Shown here piece by piece: positions 1-5,708 of a stretch of DNA of 17,486 nt. Within the stretch, counting starts at the first letter, position 1, and every line of letters starts with the position of its first letter. Below the pieces are notes generated by a model, which was given only the letters and a program-made list of their open reading frames with translations, had not been told where the DNA came from and ran no database searches. The translations under genes were made by a program, and so were the position numbers. The stretch is from an uncultured Clostridia bacterium (lineage in GTDB: Bacteria > Bacillota > Clostridia > Oscillospirales > Ruminococcaceae): NCBI GenBank assembly GCA_937894185.1, contig CALCSA010000075.1:1-17486 (forward strand), written 5' to 3'.

Positions 1-93
1 GACCGCACCGCCAAGCGCCTTTCCCGCACCGCCATGCTTCCCCGGGATGTTCTGGAAGATTTGGCCGGTATCTTTTTGGAGCAGGGAAGGTAG
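1..93 (+). CDS. C-terminal end of a probable NAD(P)H-hydrate repair enzyme (5' end outside window)
   Basis: Only the last 30 codons and a TAG stop are inside the window. The tail contains an S-R-T-A-M-L-P-R-D-V-L-E segment followed by a short helix, like the end of the ADP/ATP-dependent NAD(P)H-hydrate dehydratase domain of Nnr (YjeF family), which commonly closes with a 'MLPxDV/LIE' stretch. Nnr repairs damaged nicotinamide cofactors. The context supports the call: in Firmicutes acpS or nnr lies just upstream of a LolA-like lipoprotein, alr and mazF, and two of those follow here. Thirty residues are few, so another protein with a similar tail cannot be excluded. Confidence 0.5.
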   Translation, partial: DRTAKRLSRTAMLPRDVLEDLAGIFLEQGR

Positions 94-168
94 CAGCTGC
101 CGGGCCAGCAGTCACAAGGCTTTGTTTCTTGCATCTCGGGGCCGCTTTGCCCCATGGGGAGGATGGAA

Positions 169-726
169 ATGAAGCCTTTTTTGCTGCGGTTTTTCCTTGT
201 GTTGGGGGCTGTTTTGTGGGCCGGACTGAGTCTGACCGGCTGCGCCAAGGCCAGAGATCAGACCCGGGCCAAACAGTTGATGGAACGCTTTTCCCAGCAT
301 TTTGAGTCGGAGTTTACCTGCGCCATGGATGGTCTGGAGCTGGGGGGGAAGATTTCCCGACCCAATCCCGGCTCCGGCGTCATCGAGATGACGGCCCCCA
401 AAAATCTGGCGGGACTGACTTACCGTCTGGATTCCGATCAGGTGGAGGTGAGCTTTTCCGGCCTGAGCTTCACCTTGGATAAATCGGCGGGAGGTGTGGC
501 GGGGCTGGCCCCCCTTCCCCAGGCCCTGACCGCCCTGAGCGCCCTGCTGACCTTTCGCCCGGAGGAGCTTCCGGTGCGGGAGGGGGAGGTGTGGAAGATG
601 AGCGCCACCGTAAACGGCAAGGAGTGTTCCATGCTGATTGCAGAGGACACCGGCCTTCCGGTCAAACTTTTATTGGAGGGCGGAGATTTAGAAATAGAGC
701 TGAAAAACTTTACCTTTTTAGGCTGA
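169..726 (+). CDS. Secreted lipoprotein, probable LolA/YdcC/GerS-like fold
   Basis: The 185-residue product starts with a basic n-region, a hydrophobic stretch and the lipobox L-T-G-C near residue 25, so it should be a signal-peptidase II substrate anchored outside the membrane. Of the in-frame ATGs at 154, 163 and 169, the last is chosen because GGGGAGG at 156-162 sits 6 nt before it. The mature part has alternating beta-strand-like segments (EVSFSGLSF, MSATVNGK, CSMLIAEDTGLPVKLLLE) that resemble the half-barrel lipoproteins related to LolA. In Bacillus subtilis the LolA-like lipoprotein ydcC lies beside alr and the mazEF pair, and GerS of Clostridioides difficile has the same fold next to alr2. 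Synteny and the lipobox are firm; the fold is inferred. A terminator follows immediately. Confidence 0.7.
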   Translation: MKPFLLRFFLVLGAVLWAGLSLTGCAKARDQTRAKQLMERFSQHFESEFTCAMDGLELGGKISRPNPGSGVIEMTAPKNLAGLTYRLDSDQVEVSFSGLSFTLDKSAGGVAGLAPLPQALTALSALLTFRPEELPVREGEVWKMSATVNGKECSMLIAEDTGLPVKLLLEGGDLEIELKNFTFLG

Positions 727-732
727 ACCACC

Positions 733-763
733 AAGGCTCCTCCAAAACCGGGAGGAGCTTTTT
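733..763 (+). terminator. Intrinsic terminator after the lipoprotein gene
   Basis: GCTCCTCC (736-743) pairs with GGAGGAGC (751-758) around a 7-nt loop, is extended by A-U and G-U pairs at the base, and is followed by a run of five T. It ends the nnr-lipoprotein transcript, so mazF needs its own promoter. Confidence 0.85.
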
Positions 764-913
764 CCATGCCCAAAGGACGGGATTGCGGGCTTTGTAATAT
801 GATGATACAGGGGGAGACGCTGCAAAAGTGCCAAATTTTGAATAAGCTTGTTTATTCGCTCCAACTTTCGGCAACAATATTTGCAGGAAATAACTAACGG
901 AGCGTGATTCTAC

Positions 914-1264
914 GTGACTGTGAAAAGAGGAGACATCTATTACGCGGACCTGTCCCCGGTGGTGGGCTCCGAGCAGGGAGGAATCCGTCCTGTACTCATT
1001 GTTCAAAACGATGTGGGGAACAAGTTTAGCCCCACGGTAATCGCCGCAGCTATCACCAGCCAGATGGATAAAAGCCGGCTGCCCACACATATTCAGCTTC
1101 CCAGTGTAGGGTCGGGGCTTTCCAAGGATTCGGTGGTGCTGCTGGAACAAATCCGCACCATTGATAAAAAAAGGCTTAAAGAAAAAATGGGCCGGTTGGA
1201 CGAAACCTCCATGCATGAAATTAACCGGGCTCTTTCCATCAGCTTCGGACTGGGAATTCAATAA
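914..1264 (+). CDS. mazF: MazF/EndoA-type sequence-specific mRNA endoribonuclease (toxin)
   Basis: The 116-residue product matches the whole length of B. subtilis EndoA (NdoA). It has the N-terminal VKRGDIYYADLSPVVGSEQGG loop region, the catalytic-type Arg25 and Thr48 (in AAITSQ), and the C-terminal EQIRTIDKKRL segment. This family cuts single-stranded mRNA at short specific sites (UACAU for EndoA) and is normally silenced by a small MazE-like antitoxin encoded just upstream. The start is GTG; GGAG at 899-902 lies 11 nt upstream, a rather long spacing that, with GTG, suggests weak translation. No antitoxin-sized frame is visible in 727-913, and the upstream terminator separates it from the lipoprotein gene. 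Family assignment is very secure; the cutting site is not predictable here. Confidence 0.95.
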   Translation: MTVKRGDIYYADLSPVVGSEQGGIRPVLIVQNDVGNKFSPTVIAAAITSQMDKSRLPTHIQLPSVGSGLSKDSVVLLEQIRTIDKKRLKEKMGRLDETSMHEINRALSISFGLGIQ

Positions 1265-1265
1265 C

Positions 1266-1526
1266 CGAAGCAACCGGGCGCCTCTCAGGGGATTCATATG
1301 GGTCCTACATAGACGCAGGCGCAGGGCGACATAGTCAATCCATCGAAAAACAGCGAGCGTTGCCCGCTGTCGTGGAATTGACTGCGAAATCCGGTTAAGC
1401 TGCCCACAGAGCAAACACTTTGTAATTTTAAGTGAACCGATGATGCCGGGGCAACCGCAGGGCTCACGTGTAAGGGAAAAGTGCCGTCTTCCCGCAAAAT
1501 GCCGGGGAAGGCGGCGCTTGCGTTTT
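1266..1526 (+). ncRNA. Candidate structured non-coding RNA downstream of mazF
   Basis: No convincing gene lies between mazF and the Nudix gene, but the stretch is full of paired segments. Stem A: 1278-1283 with 1317-1322, enclosing stem B 1290-1295 with 1300-1305. Stem C: 1333-1342 with 1373-1383 (ten pairs, one bulged A), capped by 1350-1355 with 1365-1370. A weaker hairpin joins 1416-1420 and 1430-1434. A final 14-bp stem, 1480-1493 with 1505-1518, is followed by TGCGTTTT and looks like the terminator. T-G pairs (two in stem B, two in the last stem) would be A-C mismatches on the other strand, so the transcript is plus-strand. No clear promoter was found; it may come from the mazF transcript. 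I do not recognise a family (not RNase P, tmRNA, SRP RNA or T-box by their hallmark motifs); 6S or raiA RNA were not excluded. Confidence 0.5.
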
Positions 1527-1557
1527 GGCCGGAAGTGGGGAAAAATCCCCTTGGGAC

Positions 1558-1586
1558 TTTTCATTTATTCAGAAAGATGGTATAGT
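1558..1586 (+). promoter_or_regulatory. Sigma-A promoter of the Nudix hydrolase gene
   Basis: TTTTCA (1558-1563), 17-bp spacer, TATAGT (1581-1586). It lies just after the candidate RNA terminator and a second small hairpin (GGGGA/TCCCC, about 1537-1550), and gives a leader of roughly 80 nt. Confidence 0.6.
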
Positions 1587-1673
1587 AATATCTGGTTACA
1601 GGGCAAAGAAATTTGCCGCGGCCGGCCCCTCCAAGGGGAGTCAGGCTATGTTCACACGCAAGGAGACAGACGA

Positions 1674-2123
1674 ATGGCAAAGGAAAAATCCTGTGGTGCA
1701 CTGGTGTACCGCCAAAAGGGAGATACCATCCAAATGCTGATCCTGCGCCACAAATTGGGGGGGCACTGGTCCTTTCCCAAGGGACATGTCGAGGCGGGAG
1801 AAACCGAGGTGGAAACCGCCTTGCGGGAGGTGCGGGAGGAAACCGGCCTGACCATTGAGCTGATGCCGGGGTTCCGGGAGCAGGTTCGCTATTCTCCCCG
1901 GCCGGGAATCTCGAAAGAGGTCGTGTACTTTTTAGGCTATGCCGAGGATTCCCGCACAGTGTGTCAGGAGGAGGAAATCAGCGAAATCCGTTGGGTCAAC
2001 CTGCGGAATATGGGCGGGTATCTTACCTACGACAACGACCGCCTGCTGATTAAAAACGCCCGCCGCTATCTGCGGGAAAAGGGGATCTATCCCCTGCGGG
2101 AGGAACAGCCCAAGGCTCGGTAA
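1674..2123 (+). CDS. Nudix hydrolase, probable diadenosine tetraphosphatase-like
   Basis: The product has 149 residues. The start ATG is set by AAGGAG (1660-1665), 8 nt upstream; the frame stays open further upstream but without a comparable signal. A complete Nudix box G-x5-E-x7-REV-x-EE-x-G-L spans residues 37-59 and binds the catalytic metal. The preceding SCGALVY and GHWSFPKGHVE segments are typical of bacterial Ap4A hydrolase-like Nudix proteins, which remove dinucleoside polyphosphates. The C-terminal IRWVNLRNMGG resembles the usual 'W' substrate-contact region. Substrate choice within Nudix enzymes is not readable from the box alone. The gene is monocistronic, with its own promoter and a strong terminator. 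Confidence 0.88.
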   Translation: MAKEKSCGALVYRQKGDTIQMLILRHKLGGHWSFPKGHVEAGETEVETALREVREETGLTIELMPGFREQVRYSPRPGISKEVVYFLGYAEDSRTVCQEEEISEIRWVNLRNMGGYLTYDNDRLLIKNARRYLREKGIYPLREEQPKAR

Positions 2124-2170
2124 CAGGCTGCGCCGTTTAGCAGCGCTCATCCGGGGCTTACAGCAACCAG

Positions 2171-2210
2171 AAAGCTCTGCCCATCTGCAGCCGCAGGTGG
2201 GCAGAGCTTT
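2171..2210 (+). terminator. Long-stem terminator shared by convergent genes
   Basis: An 18-bp stem (2171-2188 with 2193-2210, loop AGCC) has a single G-U pair that favours the plus strand. The arms carry AAA/TTT ends, so it can also serve the convergent miniprotein gene on the minus strand. The U-tract is short on both sides. Confidence 0.75.
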
Positions 2211-2242
2211 TGAGTGCCCGGTCTGCAGGCCTGCGATCCCCC

Positions 2243-2347
2243 TCAGGAGGTCAGGTAGCCCAACAGCATCAAAAAAACCAGCGCCAGCAGGCAGTACAGG
2301 CAGATGCGCCAGATGGGAGCTTTGGGGCGTTTGGGTCCCGTTTGCAT
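2243..2347 (-). CDS. 34-residue single-pass membrane miniprotein
   Basis: The reading frame encodes a basic N-terminus (MQTGPKRPKAPIWR) followed by a hydrophobic helix of about 20 residues (ICLYCLLALVFLMLLGYLTS), so the product should sit in the membrane with the N-terminus inside. GAAGG lies 7 nt before the ATG, and a textbook promoter lies 37 bp further upstream. An in-frame upstream extension exists but runs through the promoter and has no such site. I do not recognise a named family. Clear expression signals make it more likely a real gene than a chance frame; its role is unknown. It converges on the Nudix gene across a shared terminator. Confidence 0.65.
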   Translation of the reverse strand: MQTGPKRPKAPIWRICLYCLLALVFLMLLGYLTS

Positions 2348-2383
2348 CAAAGCACCTTCTTTCCGGAAAAGTCGGCTGCTTTT

Positions 2384-2412
2384 ATTGTATCCCATCCTGA
2401 GTTTTATGGCAA
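2384..2412 (-). promoter_or_regulatory. Sigma-A promoter of the membrane miniprotein
   Basis: On the minus strand TTGCCA (plus 2407-2412), 17-bp spacer, TACAAT (plus 2384-2389). It is divergent from the tRNA promoter 31 bp away. Confidence 0.75.
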
Positions 2413-2443
2413 TCACCCCGCAAAACAACCTGGCGATAAATGC

Positions 2444-2472
2444 TTGAAAATTAACCGGTATCATGCTATACT
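2444..2472 (+). promoter_or_regulatory. Sigma-A promoter of the tRNA-Thr gene
   Basis: TTGAAA (2444-2449), 17-bp spacer, TATACT (2467-2472). The transcript would have a leader of about 90 nt before the tRNA, with GCGGC near 2496 able to pair with GCCGC near 2551, presumably removed by RNase P. Confidence 0.75.
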
Positions 2473-2571
2473 ATTTGAGTTCACACCCTTGTAGAGCGGC
2501 GGCCATCATCCCATGGAGGCAGTCTTGATGAAACACAAAAGCCGCCCTGTGATACCCCCAAAACGAAATAC

Positions 2572-2646
2572 GCTACTGTGGCTCAATGGCAGAGCAGCTC
2601 ACTCGTAATGAGCAGGTTGTCGGTTCGATTCCGACCAGTAGCTCCA
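2572..2646 (+). tRNA. tRNA-Thr, anticodon CGT
   Basis: The cloverleaf is complete. The acceptor stem GCTACTG (2572-2578) pairs with CAGTAGC (2636-2642). The D stem GCTC/GAGC is perfect. The anticodon stem GCTCA/TGAGC carries the loop CTCGTAA with anticodon CGT at 2604-2606. The T stem GTCGG/CCGAC carries loop TTCGATT. The discriminator is T2643 and CCA (2644-2646) is encoded. Anticodon CGT reads ACG threonine codons. It is a solitary gene with its own promoter and terminator rather than part of a tRNA cluster. Confidence 0.96.
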
Positions 2647-2688
2647 AAAAGACATAGCATTTCCACCGGGGATGTTATGTCTTTTTTT
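2647..2688 (+). terminator. Intrinsic terminator of the tRNA gene
   Basis: AAAAGACATAGC (from 2647) pairs with GTTATGTCTTTT with one G-U pair, the inner CAT-TCC/GGGATG extends it, and a run of seven T follows (2682-2688). Confidence 0.9.
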
Positions 2689-2724
2689 GTGTGAAGAAAG
2701 CATGGTCATGGTATGATAGATCAA

Positions 2725-2750
2725 GATTGATTCAGTCAAACCGATCAATC
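2725..2750 (+). repeat. Inverted repeat upstream of the small membrane protein
   Basis: GATTGAT (2725-2731) and ATCAATC (2744-2750) form a 7-bp inverted repeat, and CCGATCAATCGG (2741-2752) is itself palindromic. They lie between a possible -10 and the start codon, so an operator or leader hairpin is possible. Confidence 0.35.
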
Positions 2751-2779
2751 GGAATTTGAACGTAATCGAGGTACCTTGA

Positions 2780-2947
2780 ATGAAATGGAATGACATAACA
2801 ATAGCGGTATTTTCAGCTCTTGCGATATATTTTACATATGAGGAATATCGCAATGGAAAACAGACAAGAAAGATATTTGTTATAGTTCTAATTCTTGAAG
2901 GGATTGTTGTTTGTATGGCATTACTTGGATTGTTACTTAACAGATAA
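2780..2947 (+). CDS. 55-residue small two-helix membrane protein in an AT-rich patch
   Basis: Translation from the ATG at 2780 gives a short N-terminus, a first hydrophobic helix (ITIAVFSALAIYFTY), a charged turn (EEYRNGKQTRK) and a second helix (IFVIVLILEGIVVCMALLGLLL) ending in NR and TAA. GAGGT at 2768-2772 is a good ribosome-binding site 7 nt upstream, and TATGAT at 2712-2717 could be a -10 without a clear -35. The gene is strikingly richer in A+T than its neighbours and sits directly 3' of a tRNA gene, which suggests it was acquired. Small helical hairpins of this kind include phage holins, type I toxins and transporter accessory subunits; the sequence does not decide between them. Confidence 0.6.
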   Translation: MKWNDITIAVFSALAIYFTYEEYRNGKQTRKIFVIVLILEGIVVCMALLGLLLNR

Positions 2948-3018
2948 ATTTCAATTTGTCGGTCGGGCTATAAGCTACCATCATTCTGAATAATCCTTTT
3001 TCCACGATTATTACAGCA

Positions 3019-3053
3019 AAAAATGCGTATTGCAAAATGCAATACGCATTTTT
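3019..3053 (+). terminator. Bidirectional intrinsic terminator
   Basis: A perfect 16-bp stem (3019-3034 with 3038-3053, loop AAA) has A-run and T-run ends on both strands. It can end the small membrane protein transcript on the plus strand and the FAD oxidoreductase transcript on the minus strand. Confidence 0.9.
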
Positions 3054-3145
3054 GATAGCCTAACACGATGGGCAGCTTTTTTTGATGCGCTCGCTGCAAC
3101 ACCGAGAGAACATCGTCGATGGTTCCCGGATCGTCTGCGGGCTCC

Positions 3146-4489
3146 TTACAGTCCTTTAGGCAGCACCACTCCCTGCGCTTTGAGAGCCGCCTGCAACTGT
3201 TCCACCGGAAGGTGCCGGGGCTGAACCTTCTGCTGCAGGGACATGGCCGCTGCCAATCCGGCGGCCTGCCCCGTCATGACGCAGTAGGGAATCAGATTCA
3301 GGCAACTGTGGGCCACAAGGTCGGAGCTGAAGCAGCGCCCGGCCACCAGTAGATTGTCGGTTGCTTCCGGGATAAGGCTGCCATAGGGCACGCAGTATTC
3401 CAGAGATTCGCTCAGGCAGTCCCCGTTGGAAAAACAGCTGGTGGCGTAGATGGTGTCGGAAAAAACCGTCCCCGCCATAAGCTCCTTATGGGTGATGCGG
3501 TGCACTCCTTTGACACGGCGGGAATGGCGCACTCCAAAGGTGGCAATATCCAGCAGGCGGCAGTTTTCATAGCCGGGGATGTTTTGGCGCAAGAAATCAA
3601 TCGCCACCGGAATGCTGCGCTTGACCATAAACTCTGTCTCGGACACATCCCGGATGGAGTAGGACTCCTTGCCGGCAATAAAATTGTTGATCCAGCCTAC
3701 ATCGTTGCGGTAGGAGTTGATCACCATGGCTTGATAGCCCACCAGCTCCTGCAGCTCCTTCATCCGGGCGCCGAATTCCCCGGGGTTGGCCTGCCGCCAC
3801 CGGCCATACCGCATGTTGTCGCAGTCCTTCACCCGGAAGATCTCGCTGACCATGGAGTTGCGGTAGGCGGGGTCATCTTCCTCCTCATAGGCGGTTTTGG
3901 TGTAGGGCAGCAAGTCCCCGTCCCCGGTGGCGTCGATGATCCGATCGGCCAGAATGGCGCAGCGCCCCTCCTTGGTTTCCATAATCACCCCTTGGGGAAC
4001 CTCGTCTTCCATAACGGCATCGCAAACCAGACAGTGGTGATAGGTGATCACCCCGGCTTTTGCGAGGAGCTCCGCCAGCACAACCTTGAGGAGCTCCGGG
4101 TCAAAAGCCGCCGAATGGCAGACCTTTCCTCCACGGACCATCCCCACACAGAGGGACCACTTGGCCAGAGCCTGTGGATCCTCTCTGCCAATGTCCTCTG
4201 GGGGAGGAGCCAGCAAGCCATCCTGCCGGGCCAAACACTCCAGCCACTCTTCCATGATTCCCCCTACCGGCGTGCTGTTGCCATCCCCCATCTTGGGCAA
4301 GAAGGCGACCTGTCCGCCGCTTGCAAGACCCCCCAAGTACCCGTAGCGCTCCAGCAGAATGGTGCGGGCTCCCTGCCGTGCTGCCGCCAAAGCCGCCGCT
4401 GTCCCCGCCGATCCGCCCCCCACCACCAGAACATCGGCCCGGTCATAGACCGGAAGGCTTCTGGCAGCTTCTTGGACTGTATTCTTCAC
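3146..4489 (-). CDS. FAD-dependent oxidoreductase (FAD_oxidored family)
   Basis: The product is 447 residues and starts at GTG, with GGAGG 7 nt upstream. Residues 20-47 form the Rossmann FAD-binding element: V-L-V-V-G-G-G-S-A-G (GGGSAG at 24-29) ending in the ribose-binding acid E47. The family signatures GYLGG, IIDATGDGDLLPY and the C-terminal GRCFSSDLVAHS...MTGQAAGLAAA, which closes over the flavin, are all present. This family contains many uncharacterised dehydrogenases acting on organic acids, sugars or ring compounds. The substrate cannot be read from the sequence and no metabolic partner gene lies beside it. It has its own promoter and shares a terminator with the convergent small gene. 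Length and both ends are normal. Confidence 0.85.
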   Translation of the reverse strand: MKNTVQEAARSLPVYDRADVLVVGGGSAGTAAALAAARQGARTILLERYGYLGGLASGGQVAFLPKMGDGNSTPVGGIMEEWLECLARQDGLLAPPPEDIGREDPQALAKWSLCVGMVRGGKVCHSAAFDPELLKVVLAELLAKAGVITYHHCLVCDAVMEDEVPQGVIMETKEGRCAILADRIIDATGDGDLLPYTKTAYEEEDDPAYRNSMVSEIFRVKDCDNMRYGRWRQANPGEFGARMKELQELVGYQAMVINSYRNDVGWINNFIAGKESYSIRDVSETEFMVKRSIPVAIDFLRQNIPGYENCRLLDIATFGVRHSRRVKGVHRITHKELMAGTVFSDTIYATSCFSNGDCLSESLEYCVPYGSLIPEATDNLLVAGRCFSSDLVAHSCLNLIPYCVMTGQAAGLAAAMSLQQKVQPRHLPVEQLQAALKAQGVVLPKGL

Positions 4490-4545
4490 GCTTCCACCTC
4501 CGTTAAAGGATAATCTGGCCCATTTTATCTTTTATTTCTACTATC

Positions 4546-4573
4546 ACTATAATACAGATCTTCCGGTAATCAA
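4546..4573 (-). promoter_or_regulatory. Sigma-A promoter of the FAD oxidoreductase gene
   Basis: On the minus strand TTGATT (plus 4568-4573), 16-bp spacer, TATAGT (plus 4546-4551), giving a leader of about 50 nt. Confidence 0.6.
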
Positions 4574-4600
4574 AATTGTTATTTGTTATCCCGTGTATAG

Positions 4601-4801
4601 CCGGAACCTATAGGGGATTTTGGGATGCTTGCATTTCCAAGGGGTGCGGTTCATTTTTGCCATGCCAAACCCTTGCAGAAGCCCGTCCCGTGGGGCGGCC
4701 CCATTGTGAGGAACACCCGGGAAGAGCTGATGCATGCTTTTTTCGAGCGGGAGCGCGGCACCTTTATGCAGGAAAGCGTCAAGCCAACCTCCACGAATTA
4801 A
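4601..4801 (+). pseudogene. Remnant of a pirin-family protein (C-terminal end only)
   Basis: One plus-strand frame, open from a TAG at 4598 to a TAA at 4799-4801, encodes a recognisable end of a pirin-like cupin protein: KPLQKPVPWGGPIVRNTREE followed by a helix and GTFMQE. Bacterial pirins usually end with a 'GKPLNEPVAWGGPIVMNTEEE...AF...GTF' block. The frame has no good start or ribosome-binding site, and the double cupin barrel that should precede it (over 200 residues) is missing; its place is taken by the oxidoreductase promoter. The segment starting at GDFGMLAF (near 4613) may also derive from the old gene. It is best read as the scar of a deletion. Assignment rests on pattern memory. 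Confidence 0.6.
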
Positions 4802-4901
4802 GGCCCGGATTCGATTCATCTTCCGGAAAATCGGTTCCGGCGGGCATAATTTCCCCCGGCCTGTGAATGCTATAAAAAACAGGCGGAAAGGATATGGTTT
4901 C

Positions 4902-5087
4902 ATGGAATTTGACACGCAGGACTATTTGAAGAAGGCTCTTTTGGATACGCAGGAAAGAGTCCGGGACTTTATGAACTATGCGGAGCAAGTAGATGGCGGG
5001 GAGCTGCAAAAGTTTTTTCGCAATTACGCCGAATCGGAAAGCCGGCAGGCACAAAAGATGCGGTCCTATCTGGACCAGCAGAAATAG
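4902..5087 (+). CDS. Small helical hypothetical protein, ferritin-like helix pattern
   Basis: The 61-residue product is charged and almost wholly helical: a first helix around LKKALLDTQERVRDFMNYAE and a second around ELQKFFRNYAESESRQAQKM. The 'F-R-N-Y-A-E-S-E' rhythm recalls half of a rubrerythrin/ferritin-like bundle, but no full metal-binding ExxH set is present. AAAGGA lies 9 nt before the ATG, and an extended -10-like TGCTATAAA lies at 4868-4876. A good terminator follows, so it is its own unit. I do not know its function; a spore-associated or stress role is possible but unproven. Confidence 0.65.
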   Translation: MEFDTQDYLKKALLDTQERVRDFMNYAEQVDGGELQKFFRNYAESESRQAQKMRSYLDQQK

Positions 5088-5094
5088 CAAGGCC

Positions 5095-5126
5095 AAGCGC
5101 TTCGGAATACGGAGCGCTTTCCTTTT
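5095..5126 (+). terminator. Intrinsic terminator after the small helical protein
   Basis: AAGCGCTTC (5095-5103) pairs with GGAGCGCTT (5111-5119) with one G-U pair and a 7-nt loop, followed by TCCTTTT. Confidence 0.8.
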
Positions 5127-5239
5127 GTCTGGCCTGTGGCGGAATGGGCCAATGATAAATCCGGCAAAAACGGAAAAGCTAACAAGGGCGGTTGGTTCCA
5201 CCCCTTGGAATCATCGCCTGAAATAAAGGGGGAATTGCA

Positions 5240-5476
5240 ATGTCCAAGGAAAGCGCGTATTTTCAGCTCAGCTCGGTGGGCAAGCGCGACGCCAAGGAGC
5301 TAAAGCGGCAACTGGATGCCTTCCACGGCGTCATATCCGTCAGCGTCAACACCGAGCAGAACACGCTGGCGGTGGATTACGACAACACCGGAATTTCCTG
5401 CGGCCGGTTGGAACAACGGCTCCGGCAGCTGGGGTATCCGGTGGAATCCTGCCAGACAGAACAGCACAGAATGTAG
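5240..5476 (+). CDS. Small ferredoxin-fold (HMA-like) protein lacking the CxxC metal site
   Basis: The 78-residue product has the spacing of a heavy-metal-associated domain: helix RDAKELKRQLDAF, strand HGVISVSVNTEQN, strand TLAVDYDNT, helix CGRLEQRLRQLGYPV. The central 'G-V-x-S-V-S-V-N' and 'V-D-Y-D' elements are those of CopZ-type domains. The metal-binding CxxC loop that should sit before the first helix is replaced by SSVGKRD; two cysteines elsewhere (CGRLEQ and ESC) do not rebuild it. Metal transfer is therefore unlikely, and a binding or regulatory role more plausible. A strong AAAGGGGG lies 7 nt before the ATG. The next gene starts 9 nt after the stop, so the three genes to 6161 look like one operon. 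Confidence 0.72.
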   Translation: MSKESAYFQLSSVGKRDAKELKRQLDAFHGVISVSVNTEQNTLAVDYDNTGISCGRLEQRLRQLGYPVESCQTEQHRM

Positions 5477-5485
5477 GTGAAAGCA

Positions 5486-5647
5486 ATGAGCAGCAGTAAC
5501 CATAAGAGGAAGAACACCAAGCAAAACAAAAAGCAGGACGGCAAGTTCCCGTCTAAGAACGTGAACCACGATCCGCAGGCAGAAAGCGCCCGGGCCAAGT
5601 TTGGCCTGAACACCAGCTCCGACGGAAACCGCAAAACAAACGGTTAA
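5486..5647 (+). CDS. 53-residue basic protein, resembling the CPC_1213 family of Clostridia
   Basis: The product is lysine- and asparagine-rich at the N-terminus and carries the compact motif D-G-K-F-P-S-K-N-V-N-H-D-P-Q-A-E-S-A-R-A at residues 18-37, followed by KFG. Clostridial proteins named CPC_1213 have a similar short 'DGKF...HDPQAESARAKFG' core; this is from memory. The function of that family is unknown to me. AGGTGA lies 5 nt before the ATG. The gene sits between two other small genes at operon spacing. The protein is probably disordered and could bind nucleic acid, but no domain is visible. Confidence 0.68.
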   Translation: MSSSNHKRKNTKQNKKQDGKFPSKNVNHDPQAESARAKFGLNTSSDGNRKTNG

Positions 5648-5708
5648 CTCGGCGGATGACGGCACAGGCCGCATCCCAACACAGTCAGATAGCGCAGGGG
5701 GTATCTTT

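Noticed and set aside
710..1564. 284-codon minus-strand frame covering mazF and the region after it.
   Set aside because: mazF is unmistakable on the plus strand and the G-U pattern of the following hairpins also supports plus-strand transcription.
2513..2608. A plus-strand frame from ATG 2513 that ends in the anticodon loop of the tRNA.
   Set aside because: It overlaps half of a functional tRNA and its leader; the stop is supplied by the tRNA sequence itself.
2641..2690. Considered a T-box or riboswitch after the tRNA.
   Set aside because: The stem with a seven-T tail directly after CCA is a simple tRNA terminator.
2958..2980. GTCGGTCGGGCTATAAGCTACCA loosely resembles the T-arm and acceptor end of the tRNA-Thr upstream, as an attachment-site repeat might.
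   Set aside because: The match needs several gaps and mismatches; no integrase gene is present in the window.
3054..3145. A minus-strand frame after the oxidoreductase reading PADDPGTIDDVLSVLQRAHQ and onward looks protein-like and could be a remnant of a lost gene.
   Set aside because: It is under 30 codons with no start, no recognised homology, and runs into a terminator; the oxidoreductase already ends in a normal way.
3488..4513. Long plus-strand open frame (341 codons) opposite the FAD oxidoreductase.
   Set aside because: It is an antisense shadow of a G+C-rich gene with clear motifs; no ribosome-binding site and no protein-like domains.
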